A program made the position numbers and the translations under genes. The notes under the pieces are model-generated. The model worked only from the letters and a program-made list of their open reading frames with translations, was not told the DNA's origin and searched no databases. From Mesonia phycicola (GTDB taxonomy: Bacteria > Bacteroidota > Bacteroidia > Flavobacteriales > Flavobacteriaceae), in contig NZ_FQYY01000004.1 in assembly GCF_900141885.1 (NCBI RefSeq), positions 63,277 through 127,276 on the forward strand: DNA of 64,000 bases, written 5' to 3'. Position 1 is the stretch's first letter; each line of letters opens with the position of its first letter. Below are positions 9,679-18,325 of this stretch, one piece after another.

Positions 9679-11580
9679 TTAATAAATTATAGTAGGTCTA
9701 ATAAATACGTGGAGTTTTGATTTTGACTTACTCTTACCCCGACTACTAAAGAACCATTTAATAATTGGTATTCGAGCTAAAAAAGGTGTACCTGTACCTG
9801 TATCTTGTTTTTCAAGTTCATCTAATCCGCCCAATAGAATCATCTCGTTATTTCTCACACGAACTAAGGATTGAAATTGTTGTGTAGCTCTATCTGGCGG
9901 TGCATTTTCACCTGACCTACCTGTAAACGCACTTTTTTCAACCCTAATGTTTAATGTTACTTGCTCATCTTTGGAAACATTTGGCTTTATCATCACACTC
10001 AAATTTGCCTCGGTTGGTTTCCATTGTCCAGATTGCAAAATATTATCAGTTATTCCTGTATTTATTAATCTATTGGTTTGTTCGAAATAATAACTTGTTT
10101 GACCTATAGAAACGGTTGCTTCATGACCATTCAATGTGGCTATCTTTGGAGTTGATTGGAGATTGATAATTGAGTTATTTTCCATTGCAGAAAGATTAGC
10201 ATAAAAGTTTTGTGTAACTTTACCTAAATTAAAAATACCAAAACCATTAAAACTATTGATCAAATTATTTATCGAACTTGAATTTAAAGTCACATCTGTG
10301 GTAGGAAAAATATTCCCTTCAGTAGCAATAGTTTGCCCTTGCTCACCAAGAATAGCTCTTAGTCCAGTTTGAACATCATGCGATTTCTCGTATTGAACAA
10401 TTAATACTTCAATTTGAATTAAAGGTACAACCTGATCAATTTCTCTAATATAATTTTTTAACTCTATGATTTTTGGCAAAGATCCTGAAGCGATAAGTCC
10501 ATTTAATTCTATTACCTCCTTAATTTCAACTCCTTCTAAAAGTTTCTGAGGAAGAGTCGATAAAACCGATTCTAAAGTTCTATTTTGTAATTGAATAAGT
10601 TCAGTTTCTCTTAGACCTTCTGTATTATGCTCTCCTATAACATATAATCCATTTATATTTTTATACGTAAAGTTTTTACCTTTGAATAAATGAATTAATA
10701 AATCGTCAAAAGAAATTTGATTTGCGGAAAAAGTAGTTTGTTCTTTTTTAGGCTCATCATACATAAAATAACTCATATTTAATAAGCTTGCAGCTTGCAT
10801 GATAATATTACTCAAATTAGCTTCATAAGCTTTAATATTCAAGTAGCCTTTCTCAGTAAGGGTTACATCAAGTAATCCTGTTTGTTCGTTAATATTATTT
10901 TGATAATTCCCGTTTAAATTTTGAGTGGAAGTTTTTTCATTTATAATATCTCTTTTCTCTAAGTAATAGAAATTATTTTCGTCTTTAGAAACTTTTAAGT
11001 TATTTGATTTCGCCATCATTTCTAATACTTGATCAAATGGTCTATTCAGAATATACGCTGAAACCTCTAAATTTTTAATATTTGGAGATAAAACAATATT
11101 TTTATCCGATACTTCCGTAATTCTTTCGGCGACTAGAGATAAAGAATCTTTTCTAAGTTTTAAAGACAAAAAATCATTACTATCGTTATAATTAACATCT
11201 ATAACAGGAGAAGGTTTTTTAACCTCAATGACTTTATCTTTTTTATTAAAAACGATAATCCCATTAATAAATTTAACTTCTAAGTTGTATTTCTCTATTA
11301 AAAATAAAAAAACATCCTTAACCTGTAAATCATAAAAATTATTATTAATAAGTTGATTCAACTTATTATCAACACTTATATTTAATCGATGTTCATCTGC
11401 GATTGAAGCTATAAAATCATAAAGAGTAAGCCCAGAAATATCGATTCTAACTTTTTCATTTAACCCCTCATTCATGAAAGATAGTTCTTCAAACTTATCT
11501 TCAATTTTTTTTTGATCCTGAGCTAATGTCAGCTTGCAAAAACTAAGTAATAAGATTGTGAAAATTGTAGTTTTAATCAT
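9679..11580 (-). CDS. gspD: Secretin (GspD/PilQ family outer-membrane channel)
   Basis: The protein has 633 residues with a signal peptide (MIKTTIFTILLLSFCKLTLAQ). The N-terminal STN/N0-like domain is at about residues 45-110 (YDFIASIADEHRLNISVDNK). Further ring-forming repeats follow, up to an N3-type stretch (LIQIEVLIVQYEKSHDVQTG). The C-terminal secretin domain contains LQSTPKIATLNGHEATVSIG and the closing pattern NEMILLGGLDELE and GTPFLARIPIIKWFFSSR. The length is usual for the family. It forms the outer-membrane pore of the machine. No S-domain for pilotin binding is evident at the C-terminus, which ends in IRPTIIY. Confidence 0.88.
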   Translation of the reverse strand: MIKTTIFTILLLSFCKLTLAQDQKKIEDKFEELSFMNEGLNEKVRIDISGLTLYDFIASIADEHRLNISVDNKLNQLINNNFYDLQVKDVFLFLIEKYNLEVKFINGIIVFNKKDKVIEVKKPSPVIDVNYNDSNDFLSLKLRKDSLSLVAERITEVSDKNIVLSPNIKNLEVSAYILNRPFDQVLEMMAKSNNLKVSKDENNFYYLEKRDIINEKTSTQNLNGNYQNNINEQTGLLDVTLTEKGYLNIKAYEANLSNIIMQAASLLNMSYFMYDEPKKEQTTFSANQISFDDLLIHLFKGKNFTYKNINGLYVIGEHNTEGLRETELIQLQNRTLESVLSTLPQKLLEGVEIKEVIELNGLIASGSLPKIIELKNYIREIDQVVPLIQIEVLIVQYEKSHDVQTGLRAILGEQGQTIATEGNIFPTTDVTLNSSSINNLINSFNGFGIFNLGKVTQNFYANLSAMENNSIINLQSTPKIATLNGHEATVSIGQTSYYFEQTNRLINTGITDNILQSGQWKPTEANLSVMIKPNVSKDEQVTLNIRVEKSAFTGRSGENAPPDRATQQFQSLVRVRNNEMILLGGLDELEKQDTGTGTPFLARIPIIKWFFSSRGKSKSKSKLHVFIRPTIIY

Positions 11581-11583
11581 TGA

Positions 11584-12975
11584 TTAATTATTATCTTGGA
11601 TTAAAATAGAATAAACCTCATCTATTGAAGTAACTCCCTTAGTTATTAACGAAATGGCTTTAGTTTTTAAGTTTGATTTATTATAATCTGGTAATTTATC
11701 ACCATTATTTATTTTAGATACAACTTCACTATTTACTGAAAATAACTCATATATCGCAACTCTCCCCTTATATCCAGTATGAAAACAAGTATCACAACCT
11801 TTTGAAATATAATGAAATTTTAATTCTTTAAAATCATCTTTAAATTGACCTTCTAAAGGTACACATACTTTACACTTTTCGCAAAGTTTCCTAATCAATC
11901 TCTGCGCTGCTGAGATCAATAAAGTTTCTGCAATTAAAAAGGATGGCACCCCCATATCCATTAATCTCGAAACAGTACCTATTGCTGAATTTGTATGAAT
12001 GGTTGAAAGAACTAAATGACCGGTCAAACTTGCTCTAATAGCCATTTGAGCAGTTTTTTCGTCACGAATTTCTCCCACCATAATAATATCAGGATCTTGC
12101 CTTAAAAAAGTTTTAAGGGCGCTAGAAAAAGTTAAACCAATGTCTTCGTTAAGTTGAACTTGATTTATTCCTTCTAATGTATACTCAATAGGATCTTCAA
12201 TTGTTAAAATATTTGTATTCAACTTATTCAACATCTTTAGTGTAGCATACAAAGTAGTAGTCTTACCAGAACCTGTAGGCCCACTAATCAAAATTATTCC
12301 TCTAGATGAGTTAACTCCCTCTAAATAAGTATCATATTCACGCTTTTCCATTCCTAAATCTTGAATCGATAAATTAGAAGTATCCTTTCCCAATATACGC
12401 ATAACAACCTTTTCGCCATATAACGTGGGTAGAATTGATACTCTCAAATCAAAATCATCATAATGTATACGGCCGTCCTGAGGTAAACGCTTTTCTGTAA
12501 TATTAAGTCTAGATTTTATTTTAATTTTATTTATTAATTCAAGATAATTTTCTTTCTCAACCTTATACCTTTCAATTAACTTACCATCAATTCGAAACCT
12601 AATTCTTGAATTATTTTTAAATGATTCAAAATGAATATCACTACTATCTAATGATTTAGCTTCTAGAATTAAATTTTCTAAGAAATCAGTATTAAGCGAA
12701 AAACTAGTATCTCTTTTCTCATTATTATTTGACCTATAATATTTAGATAAAGTTTTATTAATTATCTCATCGGATACAGGATTAAATTTTACAGAACAGC
12801 CTAAGATTAATTCTAATTCCTCAATATAATGATTATCTTTCTTACTATTAGCAATATATAGAGTTAATATATTGTCAATTTTACTTTCTGGAATTATTTT
12901 ATAATGAAATGCTAGTTTACCCGAAATTAACTGTTGATGTTCTGTAGATAAGTCTATTTCTTTGATTAAATTCAT
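11584..12975 (-). CDS. gspE: Assembly ATPase, GspE/PilB family
   Basis: The protein has 463 residues. A short N-terminal MshEN-like region is followed by the core ATPase. It has Walker A GPTGSGKTTT (about residue 230), an Asp box (LTIEDPIEY), Walker B-type DPDIIMVGEIRD, and a His box (GHLVLSTIHTNSA). The metal-binding cysteines CEKCKVC and CDTC are then followed by GYKGRVAIYEL, diagnostic for GspE/PilB rather than the retraction ATPase PilT. It powers pseudopilus assembly from the cytoplasmic face. The N-terminal domain is shorter than in classical GspE. Spacing to the secretin gene is three bases. No PilT-like gene is present in the window. Confidence 0.92.
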   Translation of the reverse strand: MNLIKEIDLSTEHQQLISGKLAFHYKIIPESKIDNILTLYIANSKKDNHYIEELELILGCSVKFNPVSDEIINKTLSKYYRSNNNEKRDTSFSLNTDFLENLILEAKSLDSSDIHFESFKNNSRIRFRIDGKLIERYKVEKENYLELINKIKIKSRLNITEKRLPQDGRIHYDDFDLRVSILPTLYGEKVVMRILGKDTSNLSIQDLGMEKREYDTYLEGVNSSRGIILISGPTGSGKTTTLYATLKMLNKLNTNILTIEDPIEYTLEGINQVQLNEDIGLTFSSALKTFLRQDPDIIMVGEIRDEKTAQMAIRASLTGHLVLSTIHTNSAIGTVSRLMDMGVPSFLIAETLLISAAQRLIRKLCEKCKVCVPLEGQFKDDFKELKFHYISKGCDTCFHTGYKGRVAIYELFSVNSEVVSKINNGDKLPDYNKSNLKTKAISLITKGVTSIDEVYSILIQDNN

Positions 12976-12977
12976 TA

Positions 12978-13469
12978 TTAATAAAAATTAAATAAATTGT
13001 AAGTAAAAAGGTTTCTCAAAAAAATTAGTATGATTAAAGCTATGGATAACAACCCAGCAAGTGGAATCATTTTTTTTTCAATATAATTTTTAAAAAATAA
13101 AGCAAAAATTATCGAGAATAACAGTCCACTTATAAAATAAATAATATAGTCTTTAAGAGTAAAAAAAGGTGTTATTGAAAAGAAGAACAATATATCTCCT
13201 AAACCTATATGTTTATCCAAAGGGTTTATTATTTTCTTTGACTTAATTATTAAATAAAACCACAGAAAAAATAAGATAACACTTATAAATAATGCGGGTC
13301 TTAAAAAATTAAAAAAACTTATATCATTAAGAATATTTCTCAATAAACCTACAATAAATATAAAAAGTAAGACTAATATATGAATCAATCGATATTTAAA
13401 ATCCTGATATACAATAATTCCTAGAAGGATGATAATAATTAAATCTATGATTAAAATCATTAAGTTCAA
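12978..13469 (-). CDS. Prepilin peptidase, single-domain A24 type
   Basis: The protein has 163 residues of almost pure membrane segments. The two catalytic aspartates of A24 peptidases are visible in YQDFKYRLI (about residue 23) and in the GxGD motif within HIGLGDILFF (about residue 90). The cysteine-rich N-terminal methyltransferase domain of PilD/GspO is absent, so this is the short, TadV/FlaK-like form. It should cleave the leaders of the three prepilin-like proteins of this cluster. It overlaps the GspG-like gene by four bases. Confidence 0.82.
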   Translation of the reverse strand: MNLMILIIDLIIIILLGIIVYQDFKYRLIHILVLLFIFIVGLLRNILNDISFFNFLRPALFISVILFFLWFYLIIKSKKIINPLDKHIGLGDILFFFSITPFFTLKDYIIYFISGLLFSIIFALFFKNYIEKKMIPLAGLLSIALIILIFLRNLFTYNLFNFY

Positions 13470-13894
13470 TCTTTCTCCCTTTCTTTTAATTTTTTATCTT
13501 CATCAATTTCCCATACATTAAAAATACCATCACCATCAAAATCTGAAAGAGATGTAGCTATTGCTTTAAAGGAATTTGTAGAAGCACTTTCAATTTCAAT
13601 TTCATATACAGCTTGTCCACCATCTTCAATTGTAGTTGCCTGAACAAAACCTATATCATCAAAATTATTGCTATATTTTGAGTATTTATAAAAATAACTT
13701 TTTTCTAAAGCATATATTTGATTTAACATACTTTGAGCCTCAATAGATTTTGCTTGTCCGATAACAGAGGTTTGATTAGGTAAGACCATTAATATTAATA
13801 TCCCTATAATGCAAAGGACTATTAGTATTTCGGTCATGGAATACCCCGGCACGTAAAGAGGTTGATTTTTAATTTTGGATTGAACTTTCTTCAT
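13466..13894 (-). CDS. gspG: Major pseudopilin / type IV prepilin (GspG-like)
   Basis: The protein has 142 residues. The leader is longer than usual (17 residues), then comes the processing site PG|YSMTE, with Gly at -1 and Glu at +5, and a hydrophobic helix ILIVLCIIGILILMVLP. The body has the usual GspG start (AKSIEAQSMLNQIYALEKSY). Near the C-terminus, DFDGDGIFNVWEIDEDK has the look of a calcium-binding acidic loop. It is probably the main subunit of the pseudopilus. Together with the neighbouring peptidase, ATPase and platform genes the assignment is firm. Confidence 0.85.
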   Translation of the reverse strand: MKKVQSKIKNQPLYVPGYSMTEILIVLCIIGILILMVLPNQTSVIGQAKSIEAQSMLNQIYALEKSYFYKYSKYSNNFDDIGFVQATTIEDGGQAVYEIEIESASTNSFKAIATSLSDFDGDGIFNVWEIDEDKKLKEREKD

Positions 13895-13915
13895 AATTTT
13901 AAATTTAGTTTTATT

Positions 13916-15037
13916 TTAATTACCAATTACTTTACTCAAGTCAAACATTGGAGCGTACATTGAAATCATAATTAAACCTACAATACAACCTATAAATAAA
14001 ATTAATACTGGCTCAATTATTTTTCCAACCAATGTTGTTTTATGTGTCACCTCCTCATTGAAATTCAAAGCAAGTCTTACAAACATACTATCTAACTGAT
14101 TTACTTCTTCAGCTATTTTAATCATAGAAATAACGTTACTGTCAAAAATTGAAAATTTCTTTATAGCTTCACCAAAAGTATTTCCTTTCTCTATTTGTGA
14201 TTTAACATCTTTCAAAGCTATTTCTAATGGGTAATAATTAATCATTTTTATAACTAATTCAAGTGATTCTATTATTGAAGTCTTTGAAGTTAATAATAAT
14301 GACATTGACTGACAGAACCTCGCCATGTAAATTTCTTTAATAAGTTTACCTAAAAAAGGAATCTTCAGTACAATTTGTGAACTGATTTTTCGAAAAATTA
14401 TATTGTTCTTTATAACAGTATAAAGTAAATATATACTTAAAACACTTGATAGAAAAATAAAAAGTAAAAAATTAAAATTTTCTGATAAGTGAATTATAAA
14501 TTTAGTCAACTCAGGTAATTCTTGATTAAATTGATTAAAAACGGTTTCGAATAATGGTACAACATAAGTAAGCATAAAATATAATGTCCCTAGAGTCAAT
14601 AATAATATAAATGCTGGATAGGCTAACAAAGAAATTATTTGCTTTTTTAACTTAACTCTTTTCTCCACATAAATATGTAATTCATCTAGAATTTTTTCAA
14701 GCATATGCGTTTCTTCTCCAATTTTTATACTATAGATCTCATAATCTGAAAATTCATTTGTATAATTTAATGCTTGATAAAATGGTTTTCCTTTAATTAT
14801 ATTATTTAAAATATTATCGTAAAGGCTTTCATTACTATTTTTTTTTTGCTGATTTTTAATTATTGATAACGATTCCTTCAGGTCTATACCAGCATTTAAT
14901 AAGATTGATAGATCTTTATATAAGGTCATCTTCTTTCTATCATTAATTTTTTTCTTGAAAAAAATTTTCTGTGAATGTGTTTTATTTTTTCTAAAAACAG
15001 ATTCTTTTCTATTGATATGTTTTAAATGAACTCCCAT
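13916..15037 (-). CDS. gspF: Inner-membrane platform protein, GspF/PilC family
   Basis: The protein has 373 residues. A basic N-terminal tail is followed by the duplicated T2SF domain. The first copy (KDLSILLNAGIDLKESLSII) and the second (ARFCQSMSLLLTSKTSIIES) each have the family pattern around L-L-x-A/S-G-x-x. Three membrane segments are visible (about residues 140-160, 190-210 and 345-370). The end, IGCIVGLIMISMYAPMFDLS, is characteristic of the family. It couples ATPase motion to pilin extraction from the membrane. It overlaps the upstream prepilin gene by one base. Confidence 0.9.
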   Translation of the reverse strand: MGVHLKHINRKESVFRKNKTHSQKIFFKKKINDRKKMTLYKDLSILLNAGIDLKESLSIIKNQQKKNSNESLYDNILNNIIKGKPFYQALNYTNEFSDYEIYSIKIGEETHMLEKILDELHIYVEKRVKLKKQIISLLAYPAFILLLTLGTLYFMLTYVVPLFETVFNQFNQELPELTKFIIHLSENFNFLLFIFLSSVLSIYLLYTVIKNNIIFRKISSQIVLKIPFLGKLIKEIYMARFCQSMSLLLTSKTSIIESLELVIKMINYYPLEIALKDVKSQIEKGNTFGEAIKKFSIFDSNVISMIKIAEEVNQLDSMFVRLALNFNEEVTHKTTLVGKIIEPVLILFIGCIVGLIMISMYAPMFDLSKVIGN

Positions 15038-15501
15038 TAAAGATTATTCATTAGTATAGTTGCATAATATTTTTTTTGAAAAAACAACTTCACTTCTTCA
15101 TCCTCAAACTCAGATACAATCTCAATTCGATCAATTATTCTTGTTGTTTTGACAGAATCATTTAAAAATTTCCATTCAACCTGTTTTACATTTAACGAAT
15201 CTATGTGGTTATTACTATTTCTATAAAAATAATCTCCTTTTTGATAATATAAAATGGACTTATTGTCGTAAGAAATTATTTTTACTTGACTACTATTTGC
15301 CTTATAAATATATTGAGATGTCAAAAAATCATCATTAAGTAAATACCTAAAATTATTTACCTGCATACTATATTTCTCAGTTTTCATAAAATTTTCTAAC
15401 GAATAAGACAAATAACCATAGAATAGATATATAAATGAAACTACAATAGTCATTAATACCATCATTATAACCGTTTCCAATATTGTGTAAGCTTTAAGCA
15501 A
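15037..15501 (-). CDS. Minor pseudopilin-like protein
   Basis: The protein has 154 residues. The leader is only four residues (MLKA), then YTILETVIMMVLMTIVV, a prepilin helix with Glu at +5. The residue at -1 is Ala instead of the usual Gly, which prepilin peptidases tolerate less often. The rest is a small beta-rich domain (QVNNFRYLLNDDFLTSQYIY) like the globular heads of GspI/J-type minor pseudopilins. It probably forms part of the pseudopilus tip. I cannot assign it to H, I, J or K. Confidence 0.65.
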   Translation of the reverse strand: MLKAYTILETVIMMVLMTIVVSFIYLFYGYLSYSLENFMKTEKYSMQVNNFRYLLNDDFLTSQYIYKANSSQVKIISYDNKSILYYQKGDYFYRNSNNHIDSLNVKQVEWKFLNDSVKTTRIIDRIEIVSEFEDEEVKLFFQKKYYATILMNNL

Positions 15502-15505
15502 ATTA

Positions 15506-15814
15506 TTATTTTTTAATTAAAATAAAATATGAAACCTTTTGATGACCTTCTTGATATGTAAATTCTATTTTTCTTAATCTAGAAAATTCACAATTCTTCA
15601 ACTCAACTTTATGTACACTAGAAGATGATATTCTATGCCCTTTATATCTATTATTTAAAATATAGTTTTTATATTCGAGTTTCTTCAATTTAGGGCTACG
15701 ATTAGTAATAATAGTAAATAAGATTGTAAAAGAATAAATACAGCAAGCAATAACTACTAATGCTATTGAGGTTTCTATAATGGATGAGCCTTTAAATCTA
15801 AAAGAATAAGCCAT
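15506..15814 (-). CDS. Small minor pseudopilin-like protein
   Basis: The protein has 102 residues. It begins MAYSFRFKG and then SSIIETSIALVVIACCIYSF, with Gly at -1 and Glu at +5 of the predicted cleavage site, followed by the hydrophobic helix. The globular part is very short (about 60 residues), with one predicted beta hairpin near the end (RLRKIEFTYQEGHQKVSYFI). It is likely a tip-priming minor pseudopilin, similar in layout to GspI. It lies four bases upstream of the next prepilin gene in the operon. Confidence 0.62.
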   Translation of the reverse strand: MAYSFRFKGSSIIETSIALVVIACCIYSFTILFTIITNRSPKLKKLEYKNYILNNRYKGHRISSSSVHKVELKNCEFSRLRKIEFTYQEGHQKVSYFILIKK

Positions 15815-15815
15815 T

Positions 15816-17039
15816 TTAAATTTGTTTTAATAAGAGTGCTTGACTAGAATTAAAATTTTCTAAATAATCAAGTTGAAAAAAAAAATTTTTCTTTTCTTGC
15901 GGATTAGAAAATATTTCGCCACCACATATCAAATTCTCATAACCAAATTCATTATTTTTATATTGCAAAGATGAAGTGAAAACACTACCTAATACTTTCC
16001 CTTTTAAAAATAAATTACCTTCACAATAAATATTTCCTTCAATAGTAGCATTTTCTTCTATTATTAGTGTATTTCTATCAACTTGAGATAGCCCTAAGGT
16101 TTGAAAATAAATCAAACCTGAAAAACTTGATTGATTGTTGAATATTAATTCTGATGTTTCATCTGATTTTGATACTATTATCGAAGGATATTTTAACTTA
16201 GTATTATTTTCCAACACAACCCCGTTTTTAGCAAAAACCTGAGCATTACCTCTAAAATTTGAATGAAATACAACTTTAGGAGCATCTAAAATCACATCTT
16301 CAAGATATGTACTACTATCAATATGTAGCGTATCGTTTGATTTAATAATAATATTTCCTTTTATAATATAATTCCTCAAATAACCTTCAACTAATACTAC
16401 TTTAGTTACATTTCTAAAGCTATTTAAAATTTCATTATGTTTGAAATTTTCAATTTTAGAATATATCCAATTTTCAGAATACTCTAAATTAACTTCATTT
16501 ACTCTTGGCAGATTTTTCTTTGAGGTATATATTTTACCATTATGCCTGGATCTTGAAAAATTATTTACCCCACAACTATTAATTTCTATATTTTTAATTC
16601 CTAACTCAGGTATATATATATCACCATTAATAAAAGTATTACCAGATAAATTTAAATTCTCATTATTATTTCTCAAATATAAAGCTGGCATATTAGAAAT
16701 TTGCTTTTTACCAGTTAAAAAACACTGAGATAATGTGTCTTTTTTAAATATTGAATTAATTTCTAATTTCTCAAAATATCCCCATTTTCTTTTAATGAAT
16801 CGAGTTTTAATATTGTAATCTGAAAAGAATATCTTTTCAGATTGATTATCTAAATCTGAATAATATTGCTCTGCATAAGCTACTGCAGATTGGTTATTTA
16901 AAAGCATCCTATCTTGCATGTCATAATAATCATCCATTCTTAAAAAAAAAGTATAAGAATTTAGAATTAAATAACAGAAAACACCTACTATAAGTAGAAA
17001 AAAAACTGAATAGTAAAGCGAAGCAGCTTTTAACATCAA
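15816..17039 (-). CDS. PilX-like membrane-anchored protein with beta-solenoid-like repeats
   Basis: First gene of the cluster, 407 residues. One N-terminal membrane helix (ASLYYSVFFLLIVGVFCYLI) is followed by a soluble body. The body has short repeated strand patterns such as NLSGNTFINGDIYI, YIIKGNIIIKSNDTLHI, LIIEENATIEGNIYC and EGNLFLKGKVLGSVF. These resemble bactofilin or polymer-forming beta-solenoid rungs. PilX/GspK-type proteins in other Bacteroidetes clusters have a similar anchored start. There is no Glu +5 prepilin signature. Its place upstream of the pseudopilins suggests a pilus-tip or scaffold role, but the function is inferred. Confidence 0.5.
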   Translation of the reverse strand: MMLKAASLYYSVFFLLIVGVFCYLILNSYTFFLRMDDYYDMQDRMLLNNQSAVAYAEQYYSDLDNQSEKIFFSDYNIKTRFIKRKWGYFEKLEINSIFKKDTLSQCFLTGKKQISNMPALYLRNNNENLNLSGNTFINGDIYIPELGIKNIEINSCGVNNFSRSRHNGKIYTSKKNLPRVNEVNLEYSENWIYSKIENFKHNEILNSFRNVTKVVLVEGYLRNYIIKGNIIIKSNDTLHIDSSTYLEDVILDAPKVVFHSNFRGNAQVFAKNGVVLENNTKLKYPSIIVSKSDETSELIFNNQSSFSGLIYFQTLGLSQVDRNTLIIEENATIEGNIYCEGNLFLKGKVLGSVFTSSLQYKNNEFGYENLICGGEIFSNPQEKKNFFFQLDYLENFNSSQALLLKQI

Positions 17040-17094
17040 AAAATAAAATTTTTATTCTAATAAGATAGAAATATAAATATTTATCAATAAAAAC

Positions 17095-17102
17095 CAAAAT
17101 TA
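17095..17102 (-). promoter_or_regulatory. Candidate -7 box for the secretion operon
   Basis: The minus strand reads TAATTTTG, fitting the Bacteroidetes -7 consensus TAnnTTTG, 56 bases upstream of the first gene of the secretion cluster. No good TTTG -33 box lies at the expected distance, and such octamers are frequent in AT-rich DNA, so confidence is low. Confidence 0.3.
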
Positions 17103-17111
17103 AAGTTAAAT

Positions 17112-18325
17112 TTAATTTTTAAAAATATTATTTAGATCTTCATAAATACTTCTATAAATAATAGTCTGTCTTTCTAAACTAACCTCGAATTTAGTTCTCC
17201 TATTCTCAATATTGATATTTTCTAAGTTAAACCTTATTTTTCTATCCTTCCCATCGGCAAAAGCGATAAACTCCCCGGCTTTGAGTTTAAAAAACTCGTG
17301 AGCCCTTCGTTTCAAAACCTCTTTCACCCCTTTGGTTACCCTACTTTGTAAAGTTAATCCACTACTCTTGCTCACACTTTGGGAGCTTCTCCCATCAATA
17401 GGAAAGATCCCTCCCGCTGGCGTACACTCATCTGCTTGGTAATGGTATGAATAATGGTGGCAATAATTGGGGAATAAGCAGATTCGTATTGCGGATTGTT
17501 ACTAATGGATATTACCGCGTGATGTTCGACTGCATTGATATCTAAGGGGATCTGATCAGCGGAGAGCATATAAAACATTTTTTGAGAGCTGATTTTTTTA
17601 AACGCATTGGCAAGCATACTTTTAACTCCTGCGGTTTGTTTTTCAGAATCAACCCCATTGATAAATGCCCCTGCCATACTTTTTGCTATGAGGTCACTAC
17701 TTAGAAAAGCCACCAGATTCTTCGTATCTAAATACTGAAACACAGCGATAAGATGGGGTAAACTACAATACTGCGGATACCTTGATTTCAGTTTCCAGAT
17801 AAGTCCTGCCAATAATCCTTCCACTGCATCTGTAAAAAAACGGTTGCTTCCGCTTGAAGACGATAGATTTTGTTCTAACAGATTCTCCATTAAAACTTTC
17901 GCCACTTCATTGACACTCTCTTCATTCGGCAAATATCGAGGAGCGATAGGATTTATTCGGTATTGAACCCGATCAAAAGAAACAGGATAACAGTGCACTC
18001 CTGCCGCTTTAAATAAAGGTAGAGCAATCTCGGTAAGTTCCTGATCTTTATAATCATGAATCACCCCAGAAAATTTATACTTGCTAAAATGCAGTAACAA
18101 ATTATAAACCATACTAAAAGTTTTTCCGCTTCCTGCAGCTCCGATGATCGAAACCCCTTTTCTGATATCCTGAATTTTAAAACGCCCTCCACGAAGCTTA
18201 AGTATTACTTGATATTTTTCAGAGACTTTTGGGGTTCTTCTTTCGGTAAAGAGTCCCCAAAAAATCACTCCCAAGAATACAAGAGGAGCTACATAAACGA
18301 AGAGGTAAGCAATATCTATACTCAT
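17112..18325 (-). pseudogene. mobC: mobC coupling protein (TraG/VirD4 type), internally deleted
   Basis: The 5' part (18325 to 17372) encodes 317 residues. It has a membrane-anchor N-terminus, Walker A GAAGSGKTFS (about residue 63), and a Walker B-like end SFLLMGEAPKV that stops at once. Full coupling proteins of this type have several hundred residues more. The next frame (17375 to 17112) encodes 87 residues that look like the family's C-terminus (SKSSGLTLQSRVTKGVKEV, then FFKLKAGEFIAFADGKDRKI). The two pieces abut in different frames, so the middle of the gene has been lost. The start overlaps the mobB remnant by four bases. Such proteins hand relaxase-bound DNA to a conjugation channel, which this version probably cannot do. 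Confidence 0.75.

Noticed and set aside
9679-11580. Filamentous-phage secretin (pI-type) instead of a secretion-system secretin
   Set aside because: Neighbouring GspE, GspF, prepilin and peptidase genes in the same operon identify the context as a T2SS/T4P-like machine.
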